This document shows positions 34,443 to 42,125 of a DNA stretch of 43,609 nucleotides, one piece after another. Each line of letters begins with the position of its first letter. The first letter of the stretch is position 1. The DNA is taken from contig JAQURJ010000007.1 of the NCBI GenBank assembly GCA_028715705.1, positions 1 through 43,609 on the forward strand. The letters run 5' to 3'. The translations under genes were made by a program, and so were the position numbers. The notes below the pieces were generated by a model. It saw only the letters and a list, made by a program, of their open reading frames with translations. It was not told where the DNA came from and did no database searches. This stretch comes from Phycisphaerae bacterium (lineage in GTDB: Bacteria > Planctomycetota > Phycisphaerae > Sedimentisphaerales > Anaerobacaceae).

Positions 34443-35951
34443 CTATTTTTTCCCATGCATCCTGCAGTGGAAATAGTCTATCATTTTTCGATAGCGATAC
34501 CGAAAATAAAACTGCCAGCGGTGCTGCTGCATCGAATCAAGGTCGATTAAGACCGGCTCGCCATTGCAGATAATCACATTCGCCGGCTTCATATCCGAAT
34601 GTGTTAACTGCTTGAAGCCAAGCTGTTTAAGTAAATTTTGAGCCTTTTCCAAAACCGCTTTTCTTTCATCATCCGAGTATCCCGCCCTATTCATAACATC
34701 ATAAAGCAGCGGCCCTTCTACAAAGGCGTTTACAATATAGGATTGCACAATAATCCCGAATCTTCGCTGTTCGACCATCGCCAAAGACTCCGCACAGCTA
34801 ATTCCATAGCCGATAAGCTGTATCCCAAATCGCCAGCATTTCATCGCCCTGCTGCCCTTTATGGTATGTCTGACAGAATGCCATAAACCCTGATAATTAT
34901 AGCGTTTAACAACAATATCGCGATTGTTGTAAGTACAGCGAACTACCCGAGTAGCTTTATCATCTTTCAAGACGGTTCCGATTTCCACAAGATGATCTAT
35001 CTGCCGCAGAAAATCGGCAGCGTCGCAGCCTTTGCAAAATTCCATCTGAAAAATACCATAACGATTATCAAGGCAAGCCCGCTGAAAAGCCCATTGAGTT
35101 TGTAATGCAACATCCGGAATTCCAGTCCTGTCTGCGGCTCTTCTTTTAATCCGCCTAAGAGTATTAGCGGCAACCACTTGTGCAATATGCTTTGCCTCTT
35201 TTTTTCCAATTTTTGCGGCGTCGCAGTAAGCCCTAAAAAAACGCATTTGGTCTGTTTTTGGGAGGCTGTAACCGAACATATACAACTGAACCAGATTTTT
35301 GAGCCGCAATCGTTTTGGAATAGCTCCAAACTTTTTTGTTCTCTCATTGTCTATAAAATAAAATTTCCAGTTCGTCTCGTGATCCTGCACAAGCACATTG
35401 TTAAGGCGAAGATCGCCATGAAAAATACCCGCTGAATGTAATTTGCCTATCGTTGTTCCAAATGATTCGATAAATTGCCTTTTTCGGAACAAATCGCCGC
35501 CAGAAACGATGGGGGTTTGCCAGTATTGCACGACCGAGCCGCTGTTTTCGGCTTCTTCGGTAATCAAAAACGATTGTATAGTGAAGGGGCCTATGATTTT
35601 TTCCAGCAGAGCTATTATCTGCGGTGTGTTGAAACCCTTTTGCCGGAGTATTATCGATGCAGCCAGCGAACGTTTGGCGCGTCCGGAGCGAAAAATATGC
35701 TTCACAAAATCGACCTTGGAACGATAAAGGTACTTTTTGAAATAGAGTTTTTTTTTGAAACCGCCAATATTGGCGGCAAAAACATCGGTGTAATCCGAGG
35801 ATGACACAGCCGCAATCTCTGTTTTGCTGTTTCTATCTGTCGCCGCTAAAAGATTGGATATTTGCTGGCGTGATGACGCTTTAAGAGCGGTAATTTTCCA
35901 TTCATCCCGCTTAAAAGCCTCAAAATTAGTGTTATGTATTTCCATTTCCAT
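34443..35951 (-). CDS. Tandem WaaP/Kdo-kinase-like protein (two kinase domains fused)
   Basis: The 502-residue protein carries two lipopolysaccharide-kinase (Kdo/WaaP, InaA-like) domains. Domain 1 (about 65-270) shows the lysine strand YFKKYL, GFNTPQIIALLE, catalytic loop HGDLRLNNVLV (178-188) and FIDNER (metal Asp about 201). Domain 2 (about 330-495) shows IVVKRYN (K349), ISCAESLAMVEQRRFG, catalytic loop HSDMKPANVII (451-461) and LIDLDS (Asp about 470). Both loops keep the catalytic Asp and Asn. Expected role: phosphorylation of heptose or Kdo in a lipid A core. ATG 35951 or 35945 is chosen. The frame extends upstream to 36086, but the added 45 residues look random. It is convergent with the glycosyltransferase operon. 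Confidence 0.85.
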   Translation of the reverse strand: MEMEIHNTNFEAFKRDEWKITALKASSRQQISNLLAATDRNSKTEIAAVSSSDYTDVFAANIGGFKKKLYFKKYLYRSKVDFVKHIFRSGRAKRSLAASIILRQKGFNTPQIIALLEKIIGPFTIQSFLITEEAENSGSVVQYWQTPIVSGGDLFRKRQFIESFGTTIGKLHSAGIFHGDLRLNNVLVQDHETNWKFYFIDNERTKKFGAIPKRLRLKNLVQLYMFGYSLPKTDQMRFFRAYCDAAKIGKKEAKHIAQVVAANTLRRIKRRAADRTGIPDVALQTQWAFQRACLDNRYGIFQMEFCKGCDAADFLRQIDHLVEIGTVLKDDKATRVVRCTYNNRDIVVKRYNYQGLWHSVRHTIKGSRAMKCWRFGIQLIGYGISCAESLAMVEQRRFGIIVQSYIVNAFVEGPLLYDVMNRAGYSDDERKAVLEKAQNLLKQLGFKQLTHSDMKPANVIICNGEPVLIDLDSMQQHRWQFYFRYRYRKMIDYFHCRMHGKK

Positions 35952-36025
35952 TAAGGGTTTAGATTGTACCGGCAAGTAGCGGAGAGGCCAACATTTTTTT
36001 GTCCATAATGATTTTTTGGTTTTCC

Positions 36026-36053
36026 TTGACAATAAAATACCAATCGGCATAAT
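36026..36053 (+). promoter_or_regulatory. Putative promoter of the ferritin-like gene
   Basis: TTGACA (36026-36031), 16-base spacer, CATAAT (36048-36053), 26 bases before the start codon. Both boxes are close to the sigma-70 consensus. Confidence 0.65.
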
Positions 36054-36079
36054 AGAGCTTAGTTTAGCGGGGATACATA

Positions 36080-36538
36080 ATGGCAAAACTTAATCCTGAC
36101 AAAGAACTCTTAACACAGGCGATACAAAGAGAAATTGACGCTCGCAATCTATTTCTGGCTCTCTCCAGGCACGTAATAAACCCCGGCATAATCAAAACTT
36201 TGGAAGAGCTTGCCAAAGAAGAAACTGAACATAAACAGGTTCTCGAATTAGAACTTATGAAAATAGGCGTTACCGTAGATACAGAAATCGACAAAAAGCC
36301 GTTCAAGATCACCGACTATGTTACAAGCAACACTGCTACATTCAATATGGACTACAAGGATGTCCTTGAGCTGTGTATCCAGAAAGAAGACGCCTCCTTC
36401 AATTTCTATGCCGATATATTGGCAAGAACCAAAAATGAAAATTTAAAAAAGGTCCTAAGGAACCTAATGGAACAAGAACTTCGCCATAAGATAAGGTTCG
36501 AAAACCAGCTGAAAAATTCACTGATCCAGCCGGACTAA
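36080..36538 (+). CDS. Ferritin-like diiron protein (rubrerythrin-type, no rubredoxin domain)
   Basis: This 152-residue four-helix protein has paired metal motifs. Helix 1 EIDARNLFLALSRH and helix 2 ELAKEETEHKQVLE (ExxH) form the first half. Helix 3 IQKEDASFNFYADIL and helix 4 LMEQELRHKIRFE (ExxxRH) form the second, as in rubrerythrins, which reduce peroxide or store iron. The C-terminal rubredoxin Cys4 module of classic rubrerythrin is absent. The ATG has GGGG upstream and a near-consensus promoter. It stands alone. The 94 bases between it and the divergent kinase gene hold that promoter. Confidence 0.88.
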   Translation: MAKLNPDKELLTQAIQREIDARNLFLALSRHVINPGIIKTLEELAKEETEHKQVLELELMKIGVTVDTEIDKKPFKITDYVTSNTATFNMDYKDVLELCIQKEDASFNFYADILARTKNENLKKVLRNLMEQELRHKIRFENQLKNSLIQPD

Positions 36539-36614
36539 ATTAAAAATACAGAGACAGCTCTAATTTATCACAGCACGCCCGCAAATAATTTTACCAAAAA
36601 TCAATTTTTAGCTG

Positions 36615-36660
36615 TTGACATCGTAACACGAATTTGTTATTTTTATGCGCAACTAAGTTT
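36615..36660 (+). promoter_or_regulatory. Putative promoter and operator-like half-site before the metal transporter
   Basis: TTGACA (36615-36620), 17-base spacer, TATTTT (36638-36643). GCAACTAAGTTTG follows at 36648-36660. Its GCAACT-A-AGTT core matches the palindrome in front of the Fur operon (GCAACT-T-AGTT) at 10 of 11 positions, although the outer right arm is not conserved here. Confidence 0.5.
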
Positions 36661-36670
36661 GGAGAAAAAA

Positions 36671-37375
36671 GTGACAATCGAAACACTGACTTTAGTTGGC
36701 GCCGCGGCTGCGGCAGGATTTATCCACACTGTCATAGGCCCTGACCATTATGTTCCATTTGTGATGATGGCTTGGGCAAGAAAATGGAGCGGAATTAAAA
36801 CTGCCCTTATCACCCTTCTGTGCGGAATAGGCCATGTCGCAAGCTCAGTAATTCTCGGACTTGTGGGAATCACAATGGGGCTTGCCGTCGGAAATCTCGA
36901 ATCCATTGAATCACGCCGCGGTGACGTAGCCGCATGGCTTTTGCTCGCTTTCGGGCTTGCCTATCTGGTCTGGGGAATTCGCGCAGCGATAAAAAACAAG
37001 CCTCATACTCACCGCCACTTCCACCCTGAAAATAGCGAGCATATCCATGAACATACCCATCACAATCAACATACACACATACATTCAGACAAAAAATCCA
37101 TAACCCCCTGGGTGCTTTTCACGATTTTTATCTTCGGCCCTTGTGAAATTCTGATACCGCTGTTTATGTACCCTGCCGCGAAAAATTCTATTTTCGACGC
37201 CGCTATTGTCGCGGTTGTTTTCGGTATCATGACAATTGCCACAATGCTCGCTATGGTGCTTGCCGGTGTAAAAGGGGTCAGTTTCCTAAACTTTCGCGGG
37301 CTCGAACGCTACGCCCACGCTATCAGCGGAGCAACTATCGCGATCTGTGCCCTTCTAATAATGTTAGGCTTGTGA
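36671..37375 (+). CDS. His-rich polytopic transporter, nickel/cobalt (NicO/UreH)-like
   Basis: This 234-residue membrane protein has six predicted helices. The first contains GFIHTVIGPDHYVPFVMM, with H and PDH placed as in the HxxxxDH signature of nickel/cobalt permeases. A very His-rich loop (about 115-145: HTHRHFHPENSEHIHEHTHH and on) sits mid-protein, and the second half has FGPCEILIPL. Such loops bind Ni, Co or Zn. I start at GTG 36671 with GGAG 6 bases upstream. The in-frame TTG (36659) is less likely. A half-site resembling the Fur-operon palindrome overlaps its leader, so regulation by that repressor is a reasonable inference. Which metal, and whether import or export, cannot be read. 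Confidence 0.75.
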   Translation: MTIETLTLVGAAAAAGFIHTVIGPDHYVPFVMMAWARKWSGIKTALITLLCGIGHVASSVILGLVGITMGLAVGNLESIESRRGDVAAWLLLAFGLAYLVWGIRAAIKNKPHTHRHFHPENSEHIHEHTHHNQHTHIHSDKKSITPWVLFTIFIFGPCEILIPLFMYPAAKNSIFDAAIVAVVFGIMTIATMLAMVLAGVKGVSFLNFRGLERYAHAISGATIAICALLIMLGL

Positions 37376-37525
37376 TTAAAAAACTAATTGCACCAGCACA
37401 CCGACAACAACGGCATCGTCAATAGCTTCATCTCCGCTCGAATTCTTGACATACTGCACGTTCGGACTGATATTCAGCCGCTCATTGACCATAATATTAT
37501 AATATGCCTCGCTATCAGTTTCGTC
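37376..37525 (-). pseudogene. C-terminal relic of an outer-membrane porin
   Basis: A 49-codon frame reads EAYYNIMVNERLNISPNVQY, VKNSSGDEAIDDAVVVGV and ends VQLVF. This closely resembles the end of carbohydrate-selective (OprB-type) porins, including the terminal Phe used by the BAM machinery. An in-frame TAA lies immediately upstream (37526-37528) and no porin sequence precedes it. So only the last two or three strands remain of a ~400-residue barrel. It abuts the transporter stop codon. Confidence 0.65.
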
Positions 37526-37600
37526 TTACCACGTCAATGTATTTTTTTGGGAAATAATTTATTTTTGTATTACCTGATGTGCCTGTCGTATGCGCAAACA

Positions 37601-37637
37601 AAAAAGGCGATTCCGATACATGTCGTAATCGCCTTTT
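37601..37637 (-). terminator. Intrinsic terminator of the PilZ gene
   Basis: AAAAGGCGATT (37602-37612) pairs with AATCGCCTTTT (37627-37637), an 11-bp stem. On the minus strand it is followed by a T-rich run. It lies just past the PilZ stop codon. Confidence 0.8.
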
Positions 37638-37658
37638 CCATGAACGTATCTTATTAAA

Positions 37659-38030
37659 TCAAATTGCTGTTGCGGCTGCCATTCTCGGCAGATCGGAACG
37701 TTGGCTTTGTTCACCCGGTCGAAATGGCAGCGGAGAAGCAAATTGAACAGCCACCCGCTTAACAAAGTTGTTTATGTCATCTACGCGGCAGATATGCCCT
37801 TCGCAAATGCAGTCTTCCAGTTCAAAAGAATCATCCGTACCGTAGTGAGGAATGCTGAATCGGGCTGTTACTTTCTTTCCGTCCTGAACGCTGTGGTTGT
37901 CGTAGCAGTTAAATGATGCCCCCCCACTGCAAACGTCAACCATCTGTCCCTGACTAAGCATACCATTAAAATCCTCGGCGAACCAAACAGGCCAGTTATA
38001 CCTTAATCTCTTCTCACTGCGTCTTTCCAT
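37659..38030 (-). CDS. PilZ domain protein, putative c-di-GMP receptor
   Basis: This single-domain 123-residue protein has both halves of the PilZ signature: RRSEKRLRYNWPVW near the N-terminus (RxxxR) and VDVCSGGASF (D/NxSxxG, about 31-40). Later FVKRVAVQFASPLPF matches the closing strand. PilZ proteins bind cyclic di-GMP and act on partner proteins in motility, polysaccharide or secretion. No partner can be named. The ATG has AAGGA at 6 bases. Monocistronic with its own terminator. The last ~20 residues are low-complexity (SQRSDLPRMAAATAI). Confidence 0.9.
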   Translation of the reverse strand: MERRSEKRLRYNWPVWFAEDFNGMLSQGQMVDVCSGGASFNCYDNHSVQDGKKVTARFSIPHYGTDDSFELEDCICEGHICRVDDINNFVKRVAVQFASPLPFRPGEQSQRSDLPRMAAATAI

Positions 38031-38154
38031 TTTTCTATCCTTCTCAAATTAACAATGGCTAAATCGTCCGCAATCGAAGGATGCTTAATGTGATTTGAAA
38101 AATATCGCTTTTGAAGTGATTCCCGCCCACCGTCTTAATTGCAAAGTCCTATAA

Positions 38155-39504
38155 TTATTTAAGCTGGTTTACCAGCGACCGAAACTGTTCGCCCCGTTGC
38201 TGGAAATTATCGAACATGTCATAACTGGCACATGCCGGACTGAGCAATACGATATCCCCGCTGCGGGCAATGCCACCTGCCACGTTGACCGCTTCGGCAA
38301 GACTTTTACATAAATGTATCGAAAAATCCGCATTTGCCTTTTTTATCGAATCGGCGATTTGACCCGCTGTTTGTCCTATCAGGACTACGGCTTTGGATAG
38401 TTGGACTATTCTTTCACCAAGATTATCAAAGGCAATTTTTTTATCATACCCGCCGGCTATAAGGATTTTCCCTTCTTCAAAGGCATCCAGTGCAACCATA
38501 ACACTTTCCGGTGTTGTCGCTATCGAATCATTATACCACCTGACGCCATTAACTTCCCTGACAAACTCAAGCCGATGCGGCAAACCTTTGAAATCCTGCA
38601 CCGCTTCGCTCACCAATTCCTCTTTGACACCAAAATATCGTGCAATCGTAACCGCTGCTGCAAGATTGCTCAGATTCGCCCTGCCCGGCAGAGGGAATTT
38701 TTTCTTTATTTTTTCACTTACCATATCGGGGTGATATTTGATACACACCCTGCCCTGCTCTCGGCTGTATTTATCGAACCAATCGCAACAAATTTTATCT
38801 TCGGCATTGAATATCGAAACACATGACATTGATTGATAGTGAAACAGGTTTTCTTTAGTGGCGCAGTAATTTTCAAACGTGCCGTGCCGGTCGAGATGGT
38901 TCGGACTAAGATTCGTTATAAGAGCGCAAAACGCACTCTTTTTTATTTGCGCAAGATTTTCGAGCTGAAAACTGCTTAGCTCAAGCACGACAAGATCATC
39001 GGCCCCAATATCTTCAAGCCGCTGCAAAAGAGGCATATTGCCGATATTACCGCCGATCCAAACATTGGCGTACTGCGTACTGCGTGCTGCACACCGCGTT
39101 AGAATATGCCCTGTCAATGCTGTTGTTGTACTTTTGCCGTTGGAGCCGGTAATGCCGATTATCCGAGCCAGACACAACTGAAAAAAAATATTCATAGCAC
39201 TGGTGACAATTTTGCTGTTGTCACGCGCTATCACGACAAATTCGTTCTCCGGAGGCACTGCTGGATTGACGACAACTATATCGGCATCAAGAAAATCCTG
39301 CTTTTCATGCGAGCCGAGACGATATTCAATGGCCAGCCCCTTCAATTCATCGAGTGACTCACCCAGCTTGTCACCGCTCGAAATGTCCGTAACTTTGACT
39401 TTTGCGCCGCTGCTGAACGCAAACTTCGCCGCATCAACTCCCCCGCCGAAACGGCCAAGCCCCATGACCAGAACTTTCCTACCGGAAAGATAGTTTCTAT
39501 TCAT
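38155..39504 (-). CDS. murD: UDP-N-acetylmuramoyl-L-alanine--D-glutamate ligase
   Basis: MurD adds D-Glu to UDP-MurNAc-L-Ala in peptidoglycan synthesis. The ~449-residue product has VLVMGLGRFGGG at the N-terminus, P-loop GITGSNGKSTTTALTGH, NLSPNHLDRHGTFENYCATKENLF, NDSIATTPESVMVALDAF, GGYDKKI and the final SPACASYDMFDNFQQRGEQF. Between GHILTR and NVWIGGNIG lies an insert (CAARSTQYA) encoded by a repeated TACTGCG sequence. I start at ATG 39504 with AGGTG upstream. A GTG at 39516 is possible. It lies 37 bases after pyrF on the same strand. Presence of murD implies the organism makes a peptidoglycan. Confidence 0.95.
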   Translation of the reverse strand: MNRNYLSGRKVLVMGLGRFGGGVDAAKFAFSSGAKVKVTDISSGDKLGESLDELKGLAIEYRLGSHEKQDFLDADIVVVNPAVPPENEFVVIARDNSKIVTSAMNIFFQLCLARIIGITGSNGKSTTTALTGHILTRCAARSTQYANVWIGGNIGNMPLLQRLEDIGADDLVVLELSSFQLENLAQIKKSAFCALITNLSPNHLDRHGTFENYCATKENLFHYQSMSCVSIFNAEDKICCDWFDKYSREQGRVCIKYHPDMVSEKIKKKFPLPGRANLSNLAAAVTIARYFGVKEELVSEAVQDFKGLPHRLEFVREVNGVRWYNDSIATTPESVMVALDAFEEGKILIAGGYDKKIAFDNLGERIVQLSKAVVLIGQTAGQIADSIKKANADFSIHLCKSLAEAVNVAGGIARSGDIVLLSPACASYDMFDNFQQRGEQFRSLVNQLK

Positions 39505-39541
39505 ATTATTTGTCACCTAATCAAGTGACAGTAAACATCAC

Positions 39542-40486
39542 CTATAATTTGCCTTGCATAGCCCTTGAGAACTCAATTTTGGCATCGATAGCGGCTTGTT
39601 CGATGCACTTTTTCCAGTCGTCGCCGAACTGTTTTTTATATTCACTTTTCTCATAAGCGTAAATTATCGAGCGCGATGCGTTTATCAGTGCGCCGGTGCC
39701 ATCCGGTTTGCAGAATTTGATACAATCCTGCGCCGACGCTCCCTGCGAACCGAAACCGGGAACAAGAAACCAGATATTGGGATATTTATCACGCAACGCG
39801 GCTGTCTGTTCAGAGCTGGTGCCGCCAACTATCATGCCTATATTGCTGTAGCCGCTCTTTCCAACCGACCCCGCCGCTACCATCGCGATAACTTCGGCCA
39901 ATTTTTCGTACATCTTCTGTCCGGATGCATCGGCAAAATCCTGCAATGCAGCCGCACTTTCGTTACTTGAACGAACCCAGACAAACACGCCCTTGCCCTG
40001 ACTTGTAGCCATATCCGTAAAAGGTTTGATACCGTCAACTCCCGCAAAGCCGTTAATAGTGATGGCATCCGGGGTAATAATATCCTCAAGGCCGACCATC
40101 TCAGGATTCTGCAGATGAGCCTGGGCGTACATTTCAGCAGTATGACCGATATCGCTTCGCTTAACATCGCCGATAACCTCAAGACCAAGGTTTTCGGCTT
40201 CGGCCAACAGCGAATAGTAACTTTCGATCCCTTCTCCGAGGTATTTTTCAAAATACGCGATATTTATCTTTACTGCTGGAACCAGAGGCGCCACAATGCG
40301 CATAACCTGCGTACAGTAATCAAATATCGCATCTACAGCCGCCGCGGCATCATTTTCATCGTTCATCGCACGGTGACTGATAATTTGCTTGGGCAGACGG
40401 CTGTAAACCGGGTCCAGACCCACGCACAGCGGCGTCTTCTTGTTTTTCACTGCTTCAAAGAGGCGATCGCCAAAATGATTAGACAT
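39542..40486 (-). CDS. pyrF: Orotidine 5'-phosphate decarboxylase, long (type 2) form
   Basis: PyrF decarboxylates OMP to UMP, the last step of pyrimidine synthesis. The 314-residue product is the longer type-2 form. It shows TPLCVGLDPVYSRLP, VKINIAYFEKYLGEG, and the catalytic GLEVIGDVKRSDIGHTAEMY (Asp-Lys-Asp), then ITINGFAGVDGIKPF, FVWVRSSNESAA, WFLVPGFGSQG (phosphate loop) and LINASRSIIYAY. Nothing is missing. It is the first gene of a pair with murD. The upstream gap to the divergent gene is 140 bases. Confidence 0.96.
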   Translation of the reverse strand: MSNHFGDRLFEAVKNKKTPLCVGLDPVYSRLPKQIISHRAMNDENDAAAAVDAIFDYCTQVMRIVAPLVPAVKINIAYFEKYLGEGIESYYSLLAEAENLGLEVIGDVKRSDIGHTAEMYAQAHLQNPEMVGLEDIITPDAITINGFAGVDGIKPFTDMATSQGKGVFVWVRSSNESAAALQDFADASGQKMYEKLAEVIAMVAAGSVGKSGYSNIGMIVGGTSSEQTAALRDKYPNIWFLVPGFGSQGASAQDCIKFCKPDGTGALINASRSIIYAYEKSEYKKQFGDDWKKCIEQAAIDAKIEFSRAMQGKL

Positions 40487-40626
40487 TTTTTACAACTCCA
40501 TAACTATCAATTCTTTAGTTCAAATTATCAACAACTTTAATAAAAATCTCTTTTTTGAAAAAGAATCAGTCACTATAATGATCTGATTGTATTTGAGCAA
40601 GATAGAAATCGATTTTTGGTGCAGAT

Positions 40627-41361
40627 TTGAAAAAAACAGACAAAAAACATACCTTCTGTCCGCCGAAAGTGTCAGGTAAAGCATTGCCGCCCATATCGCC
40701 AAAAAGAAAAGGGAGGAAAATTTCACTGGCTCTGATTGCGGTTGTAATGTTCCTGCTTGTGGCAATACTTGCCATTTCACACCGCCCTGCCGCATTCGAC
40801 CCACCAACTGCTCAGGCAAAGCAGATAAGTCCATACCTTACCCATGAACTTTTGCCGACTTTCTATGATCACATCCAAAGAGCCGAACCCTTTGAATTAG
40901 AGATTACCGAAAATGGGATGAATGAAATAATAACCCATCTGGGCTGGCCAAAAAATTTCAAAGAATTGACTATCGACACACCGCAGACATTATTCACCGA
41001 TAACGTCATAACCTTGATGGCCCCTGTCAGCAGCAATGCCGCCCAGATACTGCTTACTATCTGCCTTTGCCCTGCCGTTGATGATAACGGTCTGATGACA
41101 CTAAAAATGGAAAAAGTCCAGATCGGTGCTGTAACAATCACTCCGCTGGCAAAATTCATCTCCAATAAAATGTATCAGGATCGCCTCGATAAAGAGTCCG
41201 TCGACGCCAATGACATCCGGGCAAAGATAGCTGCTTCGTTGTTTGCCGATACCAGTTTCGACCCGGTTTTCAAGTTTGATAATAACCGCTTCCGCATCAA
41301 AAAGATAGCTATCGGTCTCCACAAAACCATTCTTGGTATAGAACCATTAACGGACAATTGA
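40627..41361 (+). CDS. Hypothetical single-pass membrane protein (244 aa)
   Basis: I do not recognise the family. Residues 1-31 are basic and Pro-rich, 32-51 form one membrane helix (ISLALIAVVMFLLVAILAIS), and the remaining ~190 residues should be exported. They include a segment ELEITENGMNEIITHLGWP, repeated beta-like stretches (VITLMAPV, LMTLKMEKVQIGAVTITPL) and a C-terminus FDNNRFRIKKIAIGLHKTILGIEPL, suggesting a beta-rich lipid- or ligand-binding module. The start is TTG 40627, behind GGTG. A TATAAT box at 40574-40579 supports transcription. It is followed by tRNA-Leu. Confidence 0.65.
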   Translation: MKKTDKKHTFCPPKVSGKALPPISPKRKGRKISLALIAVVMFLLVAILAISHRPAAFDPPTAQAKQISPYLTHELLPTFYDHIQRAEPFELEITENGMNEIITHLGWPKNFKELTIDTPQTLFTDNVITLMAPVSSNAAQILLTICLCPAVDDNGLMTLKMEKVQIGAVTITPLAKFISNKMYQDRLDKESVDANDIRAKIAASLFADTSFDPVFKFDNNRFRIKKIAIGLHKTILGIEPLTDN

Positions 41362-41434
41362 ACAATTTATTCTTGACCATCAACCCCTTTTTACTTATCT
41401 TACGCACTTACTGAATGGTTTATGACCAATCCGC

Positions 41435-41518
41435 GCCGGAGTGGCGGAACTGGCAGACGCGCGGGATTCAAAATCCCGTCCTGGCAACAGGGTGAGGGTT
41501 CGATTCCCTCCTCCGGCA
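41435..41518 (+). tRNA. tRNA-Leu, anticodon CAA
   Basis: A class II tRNA of 84 bases: acceptor GCCGGAG/CTCCGGC, D-arm region GTGGCGGAACTGGCAGAC, anticodon stem CGGGA/TCCCG with loop TTCAAAA (anticodon CAA), an extra arm CCTGGCAACAGGG, T-arm GAGGG/CCCTC, discriminator A. CCA is not encoded. Confidence 0.95.
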
Positions 41519-41662
41519 ATATGAAATTTTGATGCAAAAAATACGGTTTTTTATACTCCAAAACTGCCCAATTCATATTCAATTATAGAACGCAATTACA
41601 ATTTTACCCACCCATTCGCCTCTTTAAAATTTGAGGAAAATACAAAGTTTCAATAAACAGTC

Positions 41663-41690
41663 TTGAAAAACCGGCTGATTAGCGTATAAT
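41663..41690 (+). promoter_or_regulatory. Promoter of rpmH
   Basis: TTGAAA (41663-41668), 16-base spacer, perfect TATAAT (41685-41690), 44 bases before the rpmH start. Confidence 0.75.
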
Positions 41691-41734
41691 ACTGGTTTTT
41701 GAATATTTGTGAACAATAAACAGGAGATAAATCG

Positions 41735-41866
41735 GTGGAAAATCATCGTATCAGCAAGATAAAAAAGCTTCGTAAATCAGGTTTTCTGGTGAGAATGTGT
41801 ACCAATAAGGGCAAGAAACTTATCAACCGCCGCCGCAGAGCAGGCCGCTCGGTAAACGTGCGTTAA
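41735..41866 (+). CDS. rpmH: Ribosomal protein bL34
   Basis: This is a 43-residue bL34 of the large ribosomal subunit. The core SGFLVRMCTNKGKKLINRRR (about 15-34) followed by RAGRSVNVR corresponds to the classic GFRxRMxTxxGRxxLxxRRxKGR. The N-terminus (MENHRISKIKKLRK) differs from the usual MKRTFQPS, which is why it is easily missed. The start is GTG 41735 with AGGAG 9 bases upstream. It has its own near-consensus promoter and terminator. The usual neighbours rnpA and yidC do not follow: the next gene encodes an exported SH3 protein. Confidence 0.9.
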   Translation: MENHRISKIKKLRKSGFLVRMCTNKGKKLINRRRRAGRSVNVR

Positions 41867-41890
41867 ACTTCTTTTCAGAAAAGACTTATA

Positions 41891-41927
41891 AAAAAACAGT
41901 CCCAACAAAGGGCTGTACTGTTTTTTT
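41891..41927 (+). terminator. Intrinsic terminator after rpmH
   Basis: An imperfect stem ACAG-T-CCC/GGG-CTGT (with an alternative ACAGT/ACTGT pairing) is flanked by seven A before and seven T after. It makes rpmH a single-gene transcript. Confidence 0.8.
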
Positions 41928-42125
41928 ATCTAAATTTAACTCCAGAAAACTCACGCCAAGTCAAACCTCATCCGTGAAGTTTGACGATTAATTGTGTAAA
42001 AATACATAATAAGGAACAAAAAACTCTGAGGTTGATTGCAATAATAGTTTGACAATTTTTTGATACGATGATAACTTGTGGGCGGTTTGATCGTAAATTT
42101 TATAACTTTTTTTGGGAGAATTAAT

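Noticed and set aside
37388-37657. 89-residue plus-strand reading frame
   Set aside because: It overlaps the porin relic in antisense and the PilZ terminator. No ribosome-binding site or recognisable sequence.
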